DNA of 64,000 bases, taken from contig JAJECK010000127.1 in the NCBI GenBank assembly GCA_022822085.1, positions 24,022 to 88,021 on the forward strand. Direction: 5' to 3'. Each line of letters begins with the position of its first letter. The first letter of the stretch is position 1. Below are positions 37,001 to 45,727 of the stretch, one piece after another. Origin of the DNA: Candidatus Poribacteria bacterium. Lineage in GTDB: Bacteria; Poribacteria; WGA-4E; WGA-3G. A program made the translations under genes and the position numbers. Under the pieces are notes generated by a model. The model ran no database searches, was not told the DNA's origin, and saw only the letters and a list, made by a program, of their open reading frames with translations.

Positions 37001-38742
37001 CGTCCTTCACCAATACCAGGTAGGAATGCCTCATCAGAAAACATATTGATCGCATCCTGATATGCCACTACAGATTTTTGAAGGTATTCTGTATTGAAGT
37101 TTGTGGATGGATCCCCATCTTGATATCCTTCAGGTTTGGCAGCTTCATAGTAGGAACGCCCTTCAAAGAATTTACCCATCAACTTAACAACGTGAAATTT
37201 TGGAAGTGGACGGTATTCCCACAATTTTGCATATTCTTCTGCGGCTTCCAAATATTGATTGAATTCGGTACGCTTCATGTCAGCAAAACGCAGTTGCACC
37301 TCTGCTGCCATAATATCGTATTCGTTATCGTTTTTATTCTTATCAATAAAATCACGAGCAACTCTTTCCAATTCTTCCTTACGATCTAATTCGTTTAGAG
37401 TCCAGATTGCACCGTAAAGGGCGTGCGGGGCAACAGGATCATCTGAGTGAAGGTCAACTGTTCTCTGGTACCATTCCAACGCAAGAATAAATGTTGCGTT
37501 AGCCTCATTTTCCTGCTCAGCATCTTTCTGATTGGTGCCCAGTTGAAAGTATGCCTCAGCAACTTGGAAAGAACAATAAGGTGTATAGTTAAGTTCAGCG
37601 TTTTCTTCACTGTCCCCTTCTTCATATTCAATAACCGATTGGTATGAACTGACTGCTTCACTCCACTGTTCTAACTTGAATTGGCTGTCGGCTATCCCGA
37701 GGCGTGCATCACCAATGAAGGTACTATCTGGATATTCCTCTATGAGTGTTGTGTATTCTACGATAGCGTTTTCATAATCTGCTTGATCAAAGTATGTTTG
37801 TCCAATGGCAGACTGAATTTCTGCTTGAAGTCCACGATCTGCTGTATTTTGCATTGCTAACTCATAGTTAACACGTGCGTTGTCATAGTCCTTTTGTTTC
37901 GCGTAGATCACACCCTGATCAAAATAGGCAGCTGTAACAAGATTATGGTCCGGAAACTGTGTGATGAAGTTCGTATAACGACTAATTGCCTCATCATGCC
38001 TGTCAAGTTGATTTAAACAGAACGCAGCTTTATACATAGATTCGGCTTGCAGCTCAGGATAATTTTTAAAATCTTCAGTAGCAAATTTATCAAATTCGGG
38101 GTAAGCTTGTTCATATAGATTTTCATCAAGGAAAGATTGAGCGATCAGTAGCTGCGCATCGTCCTTATATTCTGAGTTAGGGAAGCCCGCAAGAATATTG
38201 CTGAAAGCTGTACGAGAGGGTTCGTAGTTTTTCAATTTGTAGTTCAACTGTCCGATAGCATACCACGCATTCTCTACACGTAGACTATTGGGGAAGTTAT
38301 CAATCAGCTGATGGAACTTTGCCTCTGCAACTTCAAATTGTTCAGTTTTGTATAAAATATGCCCCCAAAGGTATGTTAACCCTTCTTGATGTTTCGGTAT
38401 AGTAGCATTCGGGGCAACTTTTTCAACATATTCAAGGGCAGTATCATAGTGATTGACATCACCGCTGGATTCTGCAAGCTTAGAATAACTTACGGCAATT
38501 TGAAAGTTGGCAAGTGTTGTGAAGTCTTTGTCAATAACTTCGGTTTTCACACCGCGTTTCTTTGACTCTTCAAGTGCTTCATTATATTTGGCAATTGCTC
38601 CTTCATAGTCTGCCTGTTCATATAATGCTTGTGCAGCATAGTAGAGTTCTTCCACCTTTTTAGAACTGCCCATCATAAAAGGTGAAATGAGTGCAACTAT
38701 TAAGGCAAGTCCGCCAATTACACCTAAAATTCTCGGGTTCAT
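34033..38742 (-). CDS. Giant TPR protein, membrane-anchored
   Basis: A 1569-residue protein built almost entirely of tetratricopeptide repeats (YxxAxxxYxxxI/L..P.S.....A typical units from about residue 30 to 1550). An N-terminal membrane helix (GVIGGLALIVALISPFMM) anchors it in the inner membrane or acts as an uncleaved signal. Many units resemble the BamD/YbgF-type periplasmic TPR (FPNSxxxxxAxxxIG). The ATG at 38742 is behind AAAGGAG. TPR arrays hold protein complexes together; this one could scaffold envelope assembly or secretion. Its partner is unknown. It lies downstream of the sigma/anti-sigma pair. Confidence 0.85.
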   Translation of the reverse strand: MNPRILGVIGGLALIVALISPFMMGSSKKVEELYYAAQALYEQADYEGAIAKYNEALEESKKRGVKTEVIDKDFTTLANFQIAVSYSKLAESSGDVNHYDTALEYVEKVAPNATIPKHQEGLTYLWGHILYKTEQFEVAEAKFHQLIDNFPNSLRVENAWYAIGQLNYKLKNYEPSRTAFSNILAGFPNSEYKDDAQLLIAQSFLDENLYEQAYPEFDKFATEDFKNYPELQAESMYKAAFCLNQLDRHDEAISRYTNFITQFPDHNLVTAAYFDQGVIYAKQKDYDNARVNYELAMQNTADRGLQAEIQSAIGQTYFDQADYENAIVEYTTLIEEYPDSTFIGDARLGIADSQFKLEQWSEAVSSYQSVIEYEEGDSEENAELNYTPYCSFQVAEAYFQLGTNQKDAEQENEANATFILALEWYQRTVDLHSDDPVAPHALYGAIWTLNELDRKEELERVARDFIDKNKNDNEYDIMAAEVQLRFADMKRTEFNQYLEAAEEYAKLWEYRPLPKFHVVKLMGKFFEGRSYYEAAKPEGYQDGDPSTNFNTEYLQKSVVAYQDAINMFSDEAFLPGIGEGRYQDFPERIAQVEACLMNEALSHEMLGAWDTARQRYAAIPDTSEYYQRALLLTADSYVKQGDKAQAITYYNGILTELTDEDNLSLAKIKLADLLRAEGRFEDAALQYQAVVDSDPAGEYADDALYLVGLCYYNASETNPDLTVKSEDAFNRVIAEHGDKPNAIDAYYGLVLLYRDAAQKQGDTSKWSLVLQTADAASQTYADSTDEQTLRTLGHIELIKATAIENSDDYDVDSLIASLEDIVDNPGAPEEARIRSQLKIGHTYYSKERYEEALAAYKTFVENFPDSDIAPGAQYQVAVCHYQIAVKAGEAGDAESAQLAYTNAIGAAVKVAEMTKNVDNLISAGYTLGLAKLGLKDTKGAIDAFKQVTALEGQTEDEARQNLVSQAHSRLAELHNSVGNYQDAVKEYQYIIANNEDPDLKGRSYFAMAYAQDEHLKMYDVALQSYQNAIDLADNVVKAQSYYRMGLIYQEKVNKLDKALEVFQNLIANHSTEQNTGVASMVADASLRRSELYVKLGRLDEAIAEAVSSVESLKASSSATVSQKAAAQYNLGYLYSDKARSLLPPEPTPGFDAKDYINMSGQAAAAFYEVSKISAPVEKADKQTVIPYVQMSLFQAGQIYYSVGTGFQRRPELLLSVDPITDFVKYADAGVFPASKDLPENVQTASTYLASAHFDLGRMQVGLDEEMTPQAVAYFDKSAQLFKGLVTRYPNAADAALWQYQAGEAYYTTEQYEKAVAEYDKVRRVSKTHEKAAESLYAIATCYQYLSETAKEAGNAAEEKSYLDKLFATNETLVKEYPNSKFAGEAFINIGNKHYNSALDPKLDADEQIRLFREAIKNYERALTTPGISSDSKNSAQTYINETAGILANNEYKRANTALTAAQRSGKKADIEAAIKLFKTIAADYSTTKYGDLSYGKLGEAYTILANNEENYYADAYYYFQRLPKKYTLVEPPDAQVKEAINYCIQKSTEIKAYMKLRNIPERQAPEEDN

Positions 38743-38924
38743 TATATTCTCCTTTAAAAATATAAAAAATAACTATGGGTTATTCGGAATACTATCCGTC
38801 CCATCAATATGTCAAAAGATAAACAGGAATACGTTAACCGTCCTATCCTTTGATAATACACCTTAAATGTTAATCAAGGTGATAATACGATCCGTACTTG
38901 ACGCATCGTAGAAACGAAAATTGG

Positions 38925-39875
38925 TTAAAATTTACTTAAATCGTATAACTCCGGAAGTGTTGGAATTTTTGAATGTTCGGACATCAGTTTGTTAACAAAC
39001 TGAGGCGATTTACGATGTTTGCGTTGATATTTTGCTAAAAAAAGTTCAACTGGAAGTCCTGATGGGAACGTCGCATACCCATCATCTTGTAAGGGTGATT
39101 TTCTGCTTAATATGTCCGGATCTGCATAAACAATCAACTCAGAATCAGCAGCATCACTCGGAACAGAGCGGTCCTCACTGGAATACATCACAATAATATG
39201 TCCTTCGGTATCGGTAGATATAGGTTCTGCTAACTTCCAATAGCCTACTTTCTCTGTCCCTTGCGCGCCGGTTGATGGACTCACTTGATTCGGTGTTTTC
39301 CATTTCGTAATATAATCATTATGCATTCCATCGGCCATCTCTGAATTTTCGTCAACAGAAGTGAGTCCGTTGGCTATAATCGGTTTACCGATCTGCCCTT
39401 GGTGTTCCGTAGACGTTGGGGAATCGCCCTGTTTTAACAAATGCATAGCAACAAATCCTGTTATTACTATCAGCAAAAAGACACTTATCGGCACCACATG
39501 TCTATTAATGAAACTGTATCGACCAAAACTATGACGCACCTGTGTCAACAGGGACCAAGTAAACTGGCCCACTGAGGATTTTAAACGTTCACTTAACGTT
39601 GTGGGACCTTTATTCTCAATGCAACGGTTTAATTCTACCTCAAATCGATGGTAATAACTATCTGGCACTTTAGGCTCAACATAGAAACCAACAACAAGAT
39701 CACGTGTTCTTTTGAGAGCAGTGGCTTCTTTTTGACACGATTGACAGGAACTTAGATGATCTTCAACCTTCGCAGCTTCGCTGGATGTGAGTGTTTCATC
39801 TATGTAATCTGATAGAAAACGTTGTATGGTATTACACTTCAGTTTCATAAGTTTGTCGGTTTCAACGTTCTTCAC
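38925..39875 (-). CDS. Anti-sigma factor with zinc-finger domain
   Basis: A 316-residue membrane protein that should hold the neighbouring ECF sigma factor inactive. The N-terminal domain has the zf-HC2/ZAS pattern, with H in VEDHLSSCQSCQKEA and paired Cys (HxxxCxxC). A single membrane helix (VPISVFLLIVITGFVAMHLL) follows at about residue 130, and the remainder is extracytoplasmic. The GTG at 39875 has no clear ribosome site; ATG 39848 (MKLKCNTIQRFLSDYID) may be the real start. It lies 64 bases after the sigma gene. Confidence 0.85.
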   Translation of the reverse strand: MKNVETDKLMKLKCNTIQRFLSDYIDETLTSSEAAKVEDHLSSCQSCQKEATALKRTRDLVVGFYVEPKVPDSYYHRFEVELNRCIENKGPTTLSERLKSSVGQFTWSLLTQVRHSFGRYSFINRHVVPISVFLLIVITGFVAMHLLKQGDSPTSTEHQGQIGKPIIANGLTSVDENSEMADGMHNDYITKWKTPNQVSPSTGAQGTEKVGYWKLAEPISTDTEGHIIVMYSSEDRSVPSDAADSELIVYADPDILSRKSPLQDDGYATFPSGLPVELFLAKYQRKHRKSPQFVNKLMSEHSKIPTLPELYDLSKF

Positions 39876-39939
39876 TGTTAGAATGAAACCGCTCCCATGA
39901 TTTTCAAATATTTTGAATCATGCTAATTACTGTGGAAAC

Positions 39940-40530
39940 TTATTCGAAATCGGATGCGGAATCAACATAAGGCTTTAGCAATGTTCTCAGTTGTTTTCGT
40001 GCATAGTGCAATCTCGAACGGACTGTTCCTTCAGAACAATTCAATATAGATGCTATCTCTGCGTGTGTTAAACCTTCCAATTCATGAAGAATAACAACGG
40101 TCCGATGTTTTAATGAGAGACTATTGACAGCCTTTGTTACCCAATGTCGTAGTTCAGTTTTCTCCGCGTTTATTTGTGGATCATTCGCCATCTCTACTTT
40201 GTGTAGTACACTCGGATCATATTCAGATTCCTCTGTAGTGGAAAGTGGAGATTCACGGCGTCGTTCACGCCGTTTGACGAAGTTCAGTGCCTCATTGACA
40301 GCGATTCGATACACCCAAGTTTCAAATGCTGCCTCCTGCCGAAAGGTGTGAATTGACTGATATACCTTAATAAAGGTTTCTTGCATCACATCGTTAGCGT
40401 CCTCATGGTTTTTAGTAATTTGCAACGCGAGCCGATGTACCATCCGTTTATATTTATCAACTAATGGTGCTAAAGCTGTTTCATCTCCTTCACGAAGATG
40501 GTCAATGAGCAATGCTTCAGTTCTTTCCAC
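39940..40530 (-). CDS. ECF RNA polymerase sigma factor (RpoE-like)
   Basis: A 196-residue group IV sigma factor. Region 2 (about 25-95) includes DANDVMQETFIKVYQSIHTF and WVYRIAVNEALNFVKRR. Region 4 (about 130-185) has the HTH LEGLTHAEIASILNCSEGTVRSRLHYARKQL. These proteins read -35/-10 elements different from the housekeeping factor and answer envelope stress. It is followed by its anti-sigma factor. Three tandem 25-bp repeats lie upstream (40591-40664). Confidence 0.93.
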   Translation of the reverse strand: MERTEALLIDHLREGDETALAPLVDKYKRMVHRLALQITKNHEDANDVMQETFIKVYQSIHTFRQEAAFETWVYRIAVNEALNFVKRRERRRESPLSTTEESEYDPSVLHKVEMANDPQINAEKTELRHWVTKAVNSLSLKHRTVVILHELEGLTHAEIASILNCSEGTVRSRLHYARKQLRTLLKPYVDSASDFE

Positions 40531-40590
40531 AGAAATTCTCCTCCGGCTTCTGTATGTTTAGACAACGCCATTTTGAAAACTGTTCAAATA

Positions 40591-40664
40591 TTCTCCGAAA
40601 ATTATAGCGTATATCTGCTCCGAAATTATAGCGTATATCTTCTCCGAAAATTATAGCATATATA
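40591..40664. repeat. Three tandem 24-25-bp repeats in the sigma-factor promoter
   Basis: Units start at 40591, 40616 and 40640, each a version of TTCTCCGAAAATTATAGCG followed by TATATC. Read on the minus strand, each unit contains TATAAT and GGAGA. They lie 60-130 bases before the sigma gene. They may be an operator array or repeated -10 elements. Confidence 0.85.
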
Positions 40665-40677
40665 CATATATTGTAAA
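40650..40677 (-). promoter_or_regulatory. Possible promoter of the ECF operon
   Basis: On the minus strand TTTACA (40677-40672) is 16 bases from TATAAT (40655-40650, within the third tandem unit). The two more downstream units offer further TATAAT boxes. This would drive sigma and anti-sigma genes. Confidence 0.5.
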
Positions 40678-40920
40678 GAAAAAAGTAAATTATACCATTT
40701 CTATTTAAGAAACTGTCATAAAGGCCTCCTTAAAGTCCCACTGATAAGGGGATTTAGGGGGTTCTTCCAATTAGCAATGAGACATTATTATTTAGAAATG
40801 GTATTACACTAATTGAATGGACTATGTTTCAATTTAGTTGCAGTTAATCCACGTGAAATTGATTTATTTTCTTATTGAGGTCCTATGCTTTTGGTTGTGT
40901 ATTTGGCAATTGCAGTCAAC
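40678..40920. other. Spacer, nothing recognised
   Basis: The gap between the sigma-factor gene and the Ig-like lipoprotein is 446 bases in all. Apart from the tandem repeats and the terminator at 40921-40959, I see only AT-rich sequence and a low-complexity GGGGATTTAGGGGG stretch near 40747. Confidence 0.5.
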
Positions 40921-40959
40921 AAAAAAAGACAGCGTATATGAGATACGCTGTCTTTTTTT
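40921..40959 (-). terminator. Intrinsic terminator of the Ig-like lipoprotein gene
   Basis: GACAGCGTAT and ATACGCTGTC form a 10-bp stem around ATGAG, extended by A7/T7 on the outside. It works for the minus-strand gene ending at 40977, and its symmetry would allow it to act in both directions. Confidence 0.93.
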
Positions 40960-40976
40960 GTGAAATAGTCAGAAAT

Positions 40977-41621
40977 TTACTCTTTAGCTTCAGTAGTAAA
41001 TGTGAGTTCAATTTCGGCTTCGTTGCCAGCACCATCTTCAACTGTACCAGCAATCGTGTATTCAGTTTCGTTGCCAAGATTTTGACCAGCAATAACAGTA
41101 AGGGTTATTGTGTCGCCATCAGTAGATTGCTCCCAATTTTGATCGTCATCACCATCAAGTAGCATAAGGTCACCAGTTACAGGTTCGGTGAAGGTCACTG
41201 TGATTTCTTCTAAATCAGCACTAACCCCTTCTTCGCCGTTTTTAGGACTACTGGATTTGACTTCCGGTGCGGTTTCATCAGCGGCTACTATGTTATAAGT
41301 AAGATCATGAGATCCATCACCGTTTGTCCAAGAAACTGTAATGGTAAGTGCACCAGTTGGGTAACCGGCTGCTGGAGGTGAGATGGTCCGAGTTTTACCA
41401 GATGTAGAAGCTGTACCGCCACCAGTAACTGTTACATCACCAGGGTTGTTGTCAAATGTGATGCTAATACTGCCATTTGCAGCCAGATCTCCATCTGCGG
41501 GTGAGGCACTTACAAACGCTGCATCGGGAGTTTCAGGTTCATCGTCTCCACCACAGCCAACCAGTGAAACGGCAAGTAACGCCGCCATGACTATTGCCAA
41601 GGTTCTAAAAAAAACTTTCAT
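40977..41621 (-). CDS. Ig-like-domain lipoprotein
   Basis: A 214-residue secreted lipoprotein. The signal sequence LAIVMAALLAVSLVGC ends in a lipobox, with the Cys followed by GGDDEPE. The mature part has two Ig-like Big_5-type domains: FVSASPADGDLAANGSISITFD, and VKSSSPKNGEEGVSADLEEITVTFTEPV, shown as the pattern of a strand start. The latter ends ELTFTTEAKE. Such domains serve in adhesion or as spacers. AAGGAG lies upstream. It is a monocistronic unit with its own terminator. Confidence 0.8.
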   Translation of the reverse strand: MKVFFRTLAIVMAALLAVSLVGCGGDDEPETPDAAFVSASPADGDLAANGSISITFDNNPGDVTVTGGGTASTSGKTRTISPPAAGYPTGALTITVSWTNGDGSHDLTYNIVAADETAPEVKSSSPKNGEEGVSADLEEITVTFTEPVTGDLMLLDGDDDQNWEQSTDGDTITLTVIAGQNLGNETEYTIAGTVEDGAGNEAEIELTFTTEAKE

Positions 41622-42105
41622 GAGTAGGTAACTCCTTAATTAAGGTTTATCAGAATATAATGTATCCTAAAATGGATACGGGTTAAAAACTTCATATTAA
41701 CAAGGTTTCCGAGTTTGCTATTCGTTTGTTTTGACGAAAGTATAGGAAACCACTATTATATCTATGTTTAGTCAAGTAATTTCAGACTATTTCGTTGTCC
41801 TCCTCAACATTTTAAGAGGATAGACGATGCTTTGAGAATAAAACTTTCTGCGGAACTGTTACTATTTTATCACCATTGGATAGACTATTTTTCAGTTCCG
41901 AAAAGTCGACACTCAAACTGATTACCTTTAAGTTTAGCAAAAATTGCAAAATCTGTAAAGGTGAAAAAAATCGATTTTCCACTAATAATTATACAAAATT
42001 GATATTTTTTTGTAAAGCGGAAACTGAAAATAATTATTAATATGCTAAAGATTAGCATATATTATAACACATATCAAGAAAAAATGATACATGTTTTTAA
42101 TTTTT
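41622..42105. other. AT-rich spacer, nothing recognised
   Basis: About 480 very AT-rich bases between the Ig-like lipoprotein start and the end of dprA. A 73-codon plus-strand frame at 42042 overlaps dprA antisense and is not credible. Confidence 0.55.
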
Positions 42106-43101
42106 TTACAAGTCCAGATGAGATTGAATGTCTTTGTCCTCAAAGAGTTCAATTTGTTCGGCTGATGACCCGTCTGGATGATTTTGGATATTATCAGGCT
42201 CTTCTAACATATCAACGACTTTATCAAGTTGATCTGGTAGAAAAGGAGTTGCTCCCATTTTAATTAGATGATGTGTTCCATCACTTTGTTCATTTTTGGC
42301 TCCCCATTTACAAGCAAAGACAGGTCGGTCTTGTAGCTGCGCGTATCGTGCGGTGTGCATTGCCCCACCCTCTTTTGAAGTTTCAACAACAATTGTTGCC
42401 ATAGAAAGTCCACTGATGATCCGATTACGTAAAACAAGATTGGCAGGTGTCGGTGAAGTCGGGTAAGGATTTTCTGAATAAAGACATCCTGTCTCAAATA
42501 TTTTTCGCGCGAGTGTGTAGTGAACAGTCGGGTAGATAGTTGATAAATCAGTAGGTAACACACTTATAGTCGTTCCGTTTGCTTCTAATGTTCCACTGTG
42601 TGCAGCCGAATCTATGCCTATGGCAAGTCCGCTCACCACCATAAATCCTGCTTCAACCAGACGAATAGTCAGTCCAAGCGTAACATCAATACTCTCGACT
42701 GTCGGGTACCTTGCTCCTACAATTGCCACACACTTTTCACTGACTTCAGTTAATGTCCCGGTTCTGCATAATACTGTCGGTGCGTCTGGAACAGACTTTA
42801 GGAGGGAAGGATATTCAGAGTCATCAAGACAGAGAACAGCAATGCCTTGATCCGCAAGCTCATCTAATTTCTGACGTATTTCCACCAATCTGTTAGGTAT
42901 GGTAAGGATACGTAATGCTAAAGTATGGTTAAATTGAGGTAACTGAGCAATTTCAACTATTTCTGCATCAAAAATCTGTTCTGTGCTTCCGAACCGCGTC
43001 AATAACTGTTTGATACGGACGGGACCTATCCCTTCAACAGATGCAAGTGCAAACAAATATTCACGATGTCTTTTTTCAGCGGCTTCAGATGAAGGTGGCA
43101 T
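42106..43101 (-). CDS. dprA: DNA processing protein DprA
   Basis: A 331-residue Rossmann-fold protein that loads RecA onto incoming single-stranded DNA in natural transformation. An N-terminal helix-hairpin-helix-like region (LASVEGIGPVRIKQLLTRFG) is followed by the DprA core: VAIVGARYPT, VVSGLAIGIDSAAHSGTLE, LRNRIISGLSMATIVVETSKEGGAMHTARYA. The short C-terminal tail may be too small for the DML1-like winged helix found in some members. It is divergent from livG and has no neighbours of the com system here. Confidence 0.92.
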   Translation of the reverse strand: MPPSSEAAEKRHREYLFALASVEGIGPVRIKQLLTRFGSTEQIFDAEIVEIAQLPQFNHTLALRILTIPNRLVEIRQKLDELADQGIAVLCLDDSEYPSLLKSVPDAPTVLCRTGTLTEVSEKCVAIVGARYPTVESIDVTLGLTIRLVEAGFMVVSGLAIGIDSAAHSGTLEANGTTISVLPTDLSTIYPTVHYTLARKIFETGCLYSENPYPTSPTPANLVLRNRIISGLSMATIVVETSKEGGAMHTARYAQLQDRPVFACKWGAKNEQSDGTHHLIKMGATPFLPDQLDKVVDMLEEPDNIQNHPDGSSAEQIELFEDKDIQSHLDL

Positions 43102-43240
43102 GTTAGTAGCATACTCTCAAACAGTAGAAATGTATAATTCTAAACCCAAAAACGAATATTCATTGATATATAGTTCTTTTTATATCATAATTGCTATATT
43201 AATTATAACATATTTTGAGTGCTTTTACAATAGAAAAGAA

Positions 43241-43270
43241 TTGACATTGTGTCACTGTTTAAGGTATCCT
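43241..43270 (+). promoter_or_regulatory. Promoter of livG-livF-lgt
   Basis: TTGACA (43241-43246) and TATCCT (43265-43270) lie 18 bases apart, 32 bases before ATG 43302. The same TTGACA/TATCCT pair occurs upstream of rpmH and of the candidate RNA at 55796. Confidence 0.75.
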
Positions 43271-43301
43271 ATAAAGTAGATGATTGGAACAGGAGATGCT
43301 G

Positions 43302-44084
43302 ATGGCAGATAAACCTATAAACATCCTTGAAACACGAGAGTTGAGTCGACACTATGGTGGGGTTATTGCTTTATCAAAAGTTACTATGCAAATCCACCCC
43401 GGTCAAATTTCAAGTTTAATTGGCCCAAATGGAGCAGGGAAAACAACACTATTCAATTGTGTTACAGGTTTAGATACACCAACGTTGGGAAACGTTAACT
43501 TTCTGGGTAAACCTATCACAGGTTTACGTCCGGATGAGGTCACACAACTCGGTGTCGCAAGGACATTTCAGAATATACGACTTTTTTCAGAACTCACTGT
43601 ATTGGATAACGTCAAAATCGGACGGCATGCACGCACTCACAGCAATTTTATAAGTGCAGTGTTTCACACCAGGAAACAGCAAAAAGAAGAGGCAGAAATT
43701 ACAGAATACGCTGAAGAAATGCTCAACTTTGTCGGGTTAGCAGACGTTAGTGGTCAAACCGCAGGTAATCTATCTTACGGGGACCAACGTCGTGTTGAAA
43801 TTGCAAGAGCATTGGCAACTAAACCTTTACTTATTCTGCTTGATGAACCTGCCGCAGGTATGAACCCTCTTGAAACTCAAGAACTTATTTCTTTGATCTA
43901 TACCATTCGTGATCAAGGTATCTCTGTGCTGCTTATTGAACACGATATGAAGTTGGTAATGCAAATTTCAGATTGGGTGACTGTGCTTGACCACGGTGAA
44001 AAAATTAGCGATGGACAACCCGATGATGTGCAGAATGATGAACGCGTTATCGCCGCATACTTAGGAACACCAGACGATGCTTGA
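43302..44084 (+). CDS. livG: ABC transporter ATPase, branched-chain amino acid type (LivG)
   Basis: A 260-residue ATPase of a high-affinity branched-chain amino acid or amide importer. Walker A is GPNGAGKTT, the signature is LSYGDQRRVEIARAL, and Walker B is LLILLDEPAAGMNP. The insertion typical of LivG follows the Q-loop (VARTFQNIRLF ... NVKIGRHAR). I chose ATG 43302, as AGGAG at 43291-43295 is 6 bases upstream; TTG 43284 is an inferior start. It overlaps livF by 8 bases. The permeases LivH/LivM and the binding protein are not in the window. Confidence 0.93.
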   Translation: MADKPINILETRELSRHYGGVIALSKVTMQIHPGQISSLIGPNGAGKTTLFNCVTGLDTPTLGNVNFLGKPITGLRPDEVTQLGVARTFQNIRLFSELTVLDNVKIGRHARTHSNFISAVFHTRKQQKEEAEITEYAEEMLNFVGLADVSGQTAGNLSYGDQRRVEIARALATKPLLILLDEPAAGMNPLETQELISLIYTIRDQGISVLLIEHDMKLVMQISDWVTVLDHGEKISDGQPDDVQNDERVIAAYLGTPDDA

Positions 44085-44781
44085 ACTCCACAATATTCAT
44101 ACTTACTACGGAAATATCCGGGCAGTACGGGGTATTTCCATTAAGGTCAACGAAGGCGAAAAGGTTTGTATGATCGGTGCAAACGGTGCCGGTAAATCTA
44201 CGACACTGATGACAATCTCCGGTGTTTATGCCCCTGTAGAAGGCGAAATTATATTTGAAGGTTTAGACATTACAAAATCTTCCGCTGAACAACGTGTCAC
44301 CTACGGCATCTCGCAAGTACCTGAAGGTCGACTGATTTTCCCTGAAATGACCGTCCTTGAAAACCTTGAACTCGGGGCATACATTAGACACGATTCTGCA
44401 GGAATTAGAAATGATTTAGACAAAATCTTCGGTTATTTTCCAGTGCTCGCAGAACGTCGAAAACAACGCGGCGGTAGTCTTAGTGGGGGTGAGCAGCAAA
44501 TGTTAGCCATCGGCAGAGCACTCATGTCAAATCCGAGACTCCTACTCCTTGATGAGCCTTCATTAGGACTCGCACCCCTTATTGTCAAACAGATTTTTGA
44601 AATTTTGCAACAAATTAATGAAGAGGGAACAACTATTCTGTTAGTTGAACAGAACGCGCAACTCGCATTAAATCTGACTGACAGAGGTTATGTGATGGAA
44701 ACTGGTGAAATAACAATTGATGGTGCATCTGTTGACCTTTTGGCAGATGAGCGTGTGCGGCAAGCATATCTCGGGGAATAA
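44077..44781 (+). CDS. livF: ABC transporter ATPase, branched-chain amino acid type (LivF)
   Basis: The second ATPase of the same importer, 234 residues. Walker A is GANGAGKST, the signature LSGGEQQMLAIGRAL, and Walker B LLLLDEPSLGLAP. The MLELHNIHTYYGNIRAVRGIS start is typical of LivF. LivG and LivF normally form a heterodimer below LivH/LivM. It overlaps livG and is followed 6 bases later by lgt, so the three form one transcription unit. Confidence 0.94.
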   Translation: MLELHNIHTYYGNIRAVRGISIKVNEGEKVCMIGANGAGKSTTLMTISGVYAPVEGEIIFEGLDITKSSAEQRVTYGISQVPEGRLIFPEMTVLENLELGAYIRHDSAGIRNDLDKIFGYFPVLAERRKQRGGSLSGGEQQMLAIGRALMSNPRLLLLDEPSLGLAPLIVKQIFEILQQINEEGTTILLVEQNAQLALNLTDRGYVMETGEITIDGASVDLLADERVRQAYLGE

Positions 44782-44787
44782 AAAAAT

Positions 44788-45636
44788 ATGTATCCTACGC
44801 TTATTGATTTTGGGACAATTTTTTCTATTCACATCGGAATTCATAGCTACGGTGTTATGTTAGCCACCGCATTTATTACATCCAGTATCCTTTTAAGATG
44901 GGAATTAAACAGGAGAGGTTATCAAGGAGATATGGCAACGGCGATTATTGTCGCAGGTGCTATTGGTGGGATTGTCGGTGCGAAAATCTACTTTATTTTC
45001 CTTGATGGTAGTTTTCAGGCGGATGTAATCTTTTCACCCAGTGGATTGGTCTGGTATGGCGGATTAATCGGTGGCAGTGCTGCAGTCGCTTGGGTTATCT
45101 ATCGCTCACCTAATCCTTTTCTCCAGACTGTTGATGCAATCGGACCGATCTTGTTACTTGGATACGGTATCGGTAGGATTGGATGCTTGCTTGCTGGTGA
45201 TGGGGATTATGGTCCACCTTCCAATTTGCCGTGGGCAATGGCATTTCCCAACGGCACTGTGCCAACTGATGTTCCTGTTCACCCAACACCCATTTATGAA
45301 ACTTCGCTATCAGTTGCCTTTTTCGCTATCCTCTGGTCACAACGGAAGAAATATGTTTCTATACCGGGATTTGTATTTGGTGTGAGTCTTATTTTGATTG
45401 GTGTGGAAAGATTTATTGTGGAATTTTGGCGATTGACACCGCGGGTATTTCCTGAAACCTCTTCCCTCTATTGGTTGACATCCCCGCAAGTCGTGAGTAT
45501 TCTCCTCATCTGTTTCGGGATTTTCTTTAGTGTGTGGATGTTTGAGCGTCCAAGGGTAGCGATGGAATCTGAAATATCAATACCAGAACCTGAAAAAGAA
45601 ACACCGCGTCCGAATAGACGGAGGCGGAGACGGTAA
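44788..45636 (+). CDS. lgt: Prolipoprotein diacylglyceryl transferase
   Basis: A 282-residue inner-membrane enzyme that moves diacylglycerol from phosphatidylglycerol to the lipobox Cys of prolipoproteins, the first step of lipoprotein maturation. About seven membrane helices are visible. The Lgt signature is GYGIGRIGCLLAGDGDYG, with the essential Arg; HPTPIYE follows. The usual N of GRIGNF is Cys here, a variant seen in several phyla. A very basic C-terminal tail ends RRRRRR. It is needed for the many lipoproteins seen in the window. Confidence 0.92.
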   Translation: MYPTLIDFGTIFSIHIGIHSYGVMLATAFITSSILLRWELNRRGYQGDMATAIIVAGAIGGIVGAKIYFIFLDGSFQADVIFSPSGLVWYGGLIGGSAAVAWVIYRSPNPFLQTVDAIGPILLLGYGIGRIGCLLAGDGDYGPPSNLPWAMAFPNGTVPTDVPVHPTPIYETSLSVAFFAILWSQRKKYVSIPGFVFGVSLILIGVERFIVEFWRLTPRVFPETSSLYWLTSPQVVSILLICFGIFFSVWMFERPRVAMESEISIPEPEKETPRPNRRRRRR

Positions 45637-45727
45637 GTTGATGACTTACGCCTGATAGTATTCAACTATTAGTTAAGCCTTTTAATATTGGCAATAGGTA
45701 TTATTGAATTCGTGATCAGTAATACCT

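Noticed and set aside
40591..40664. CRISPR array
   Set aside because: The three units are directly adjacent without spacers, so they are simple tandem repeats.
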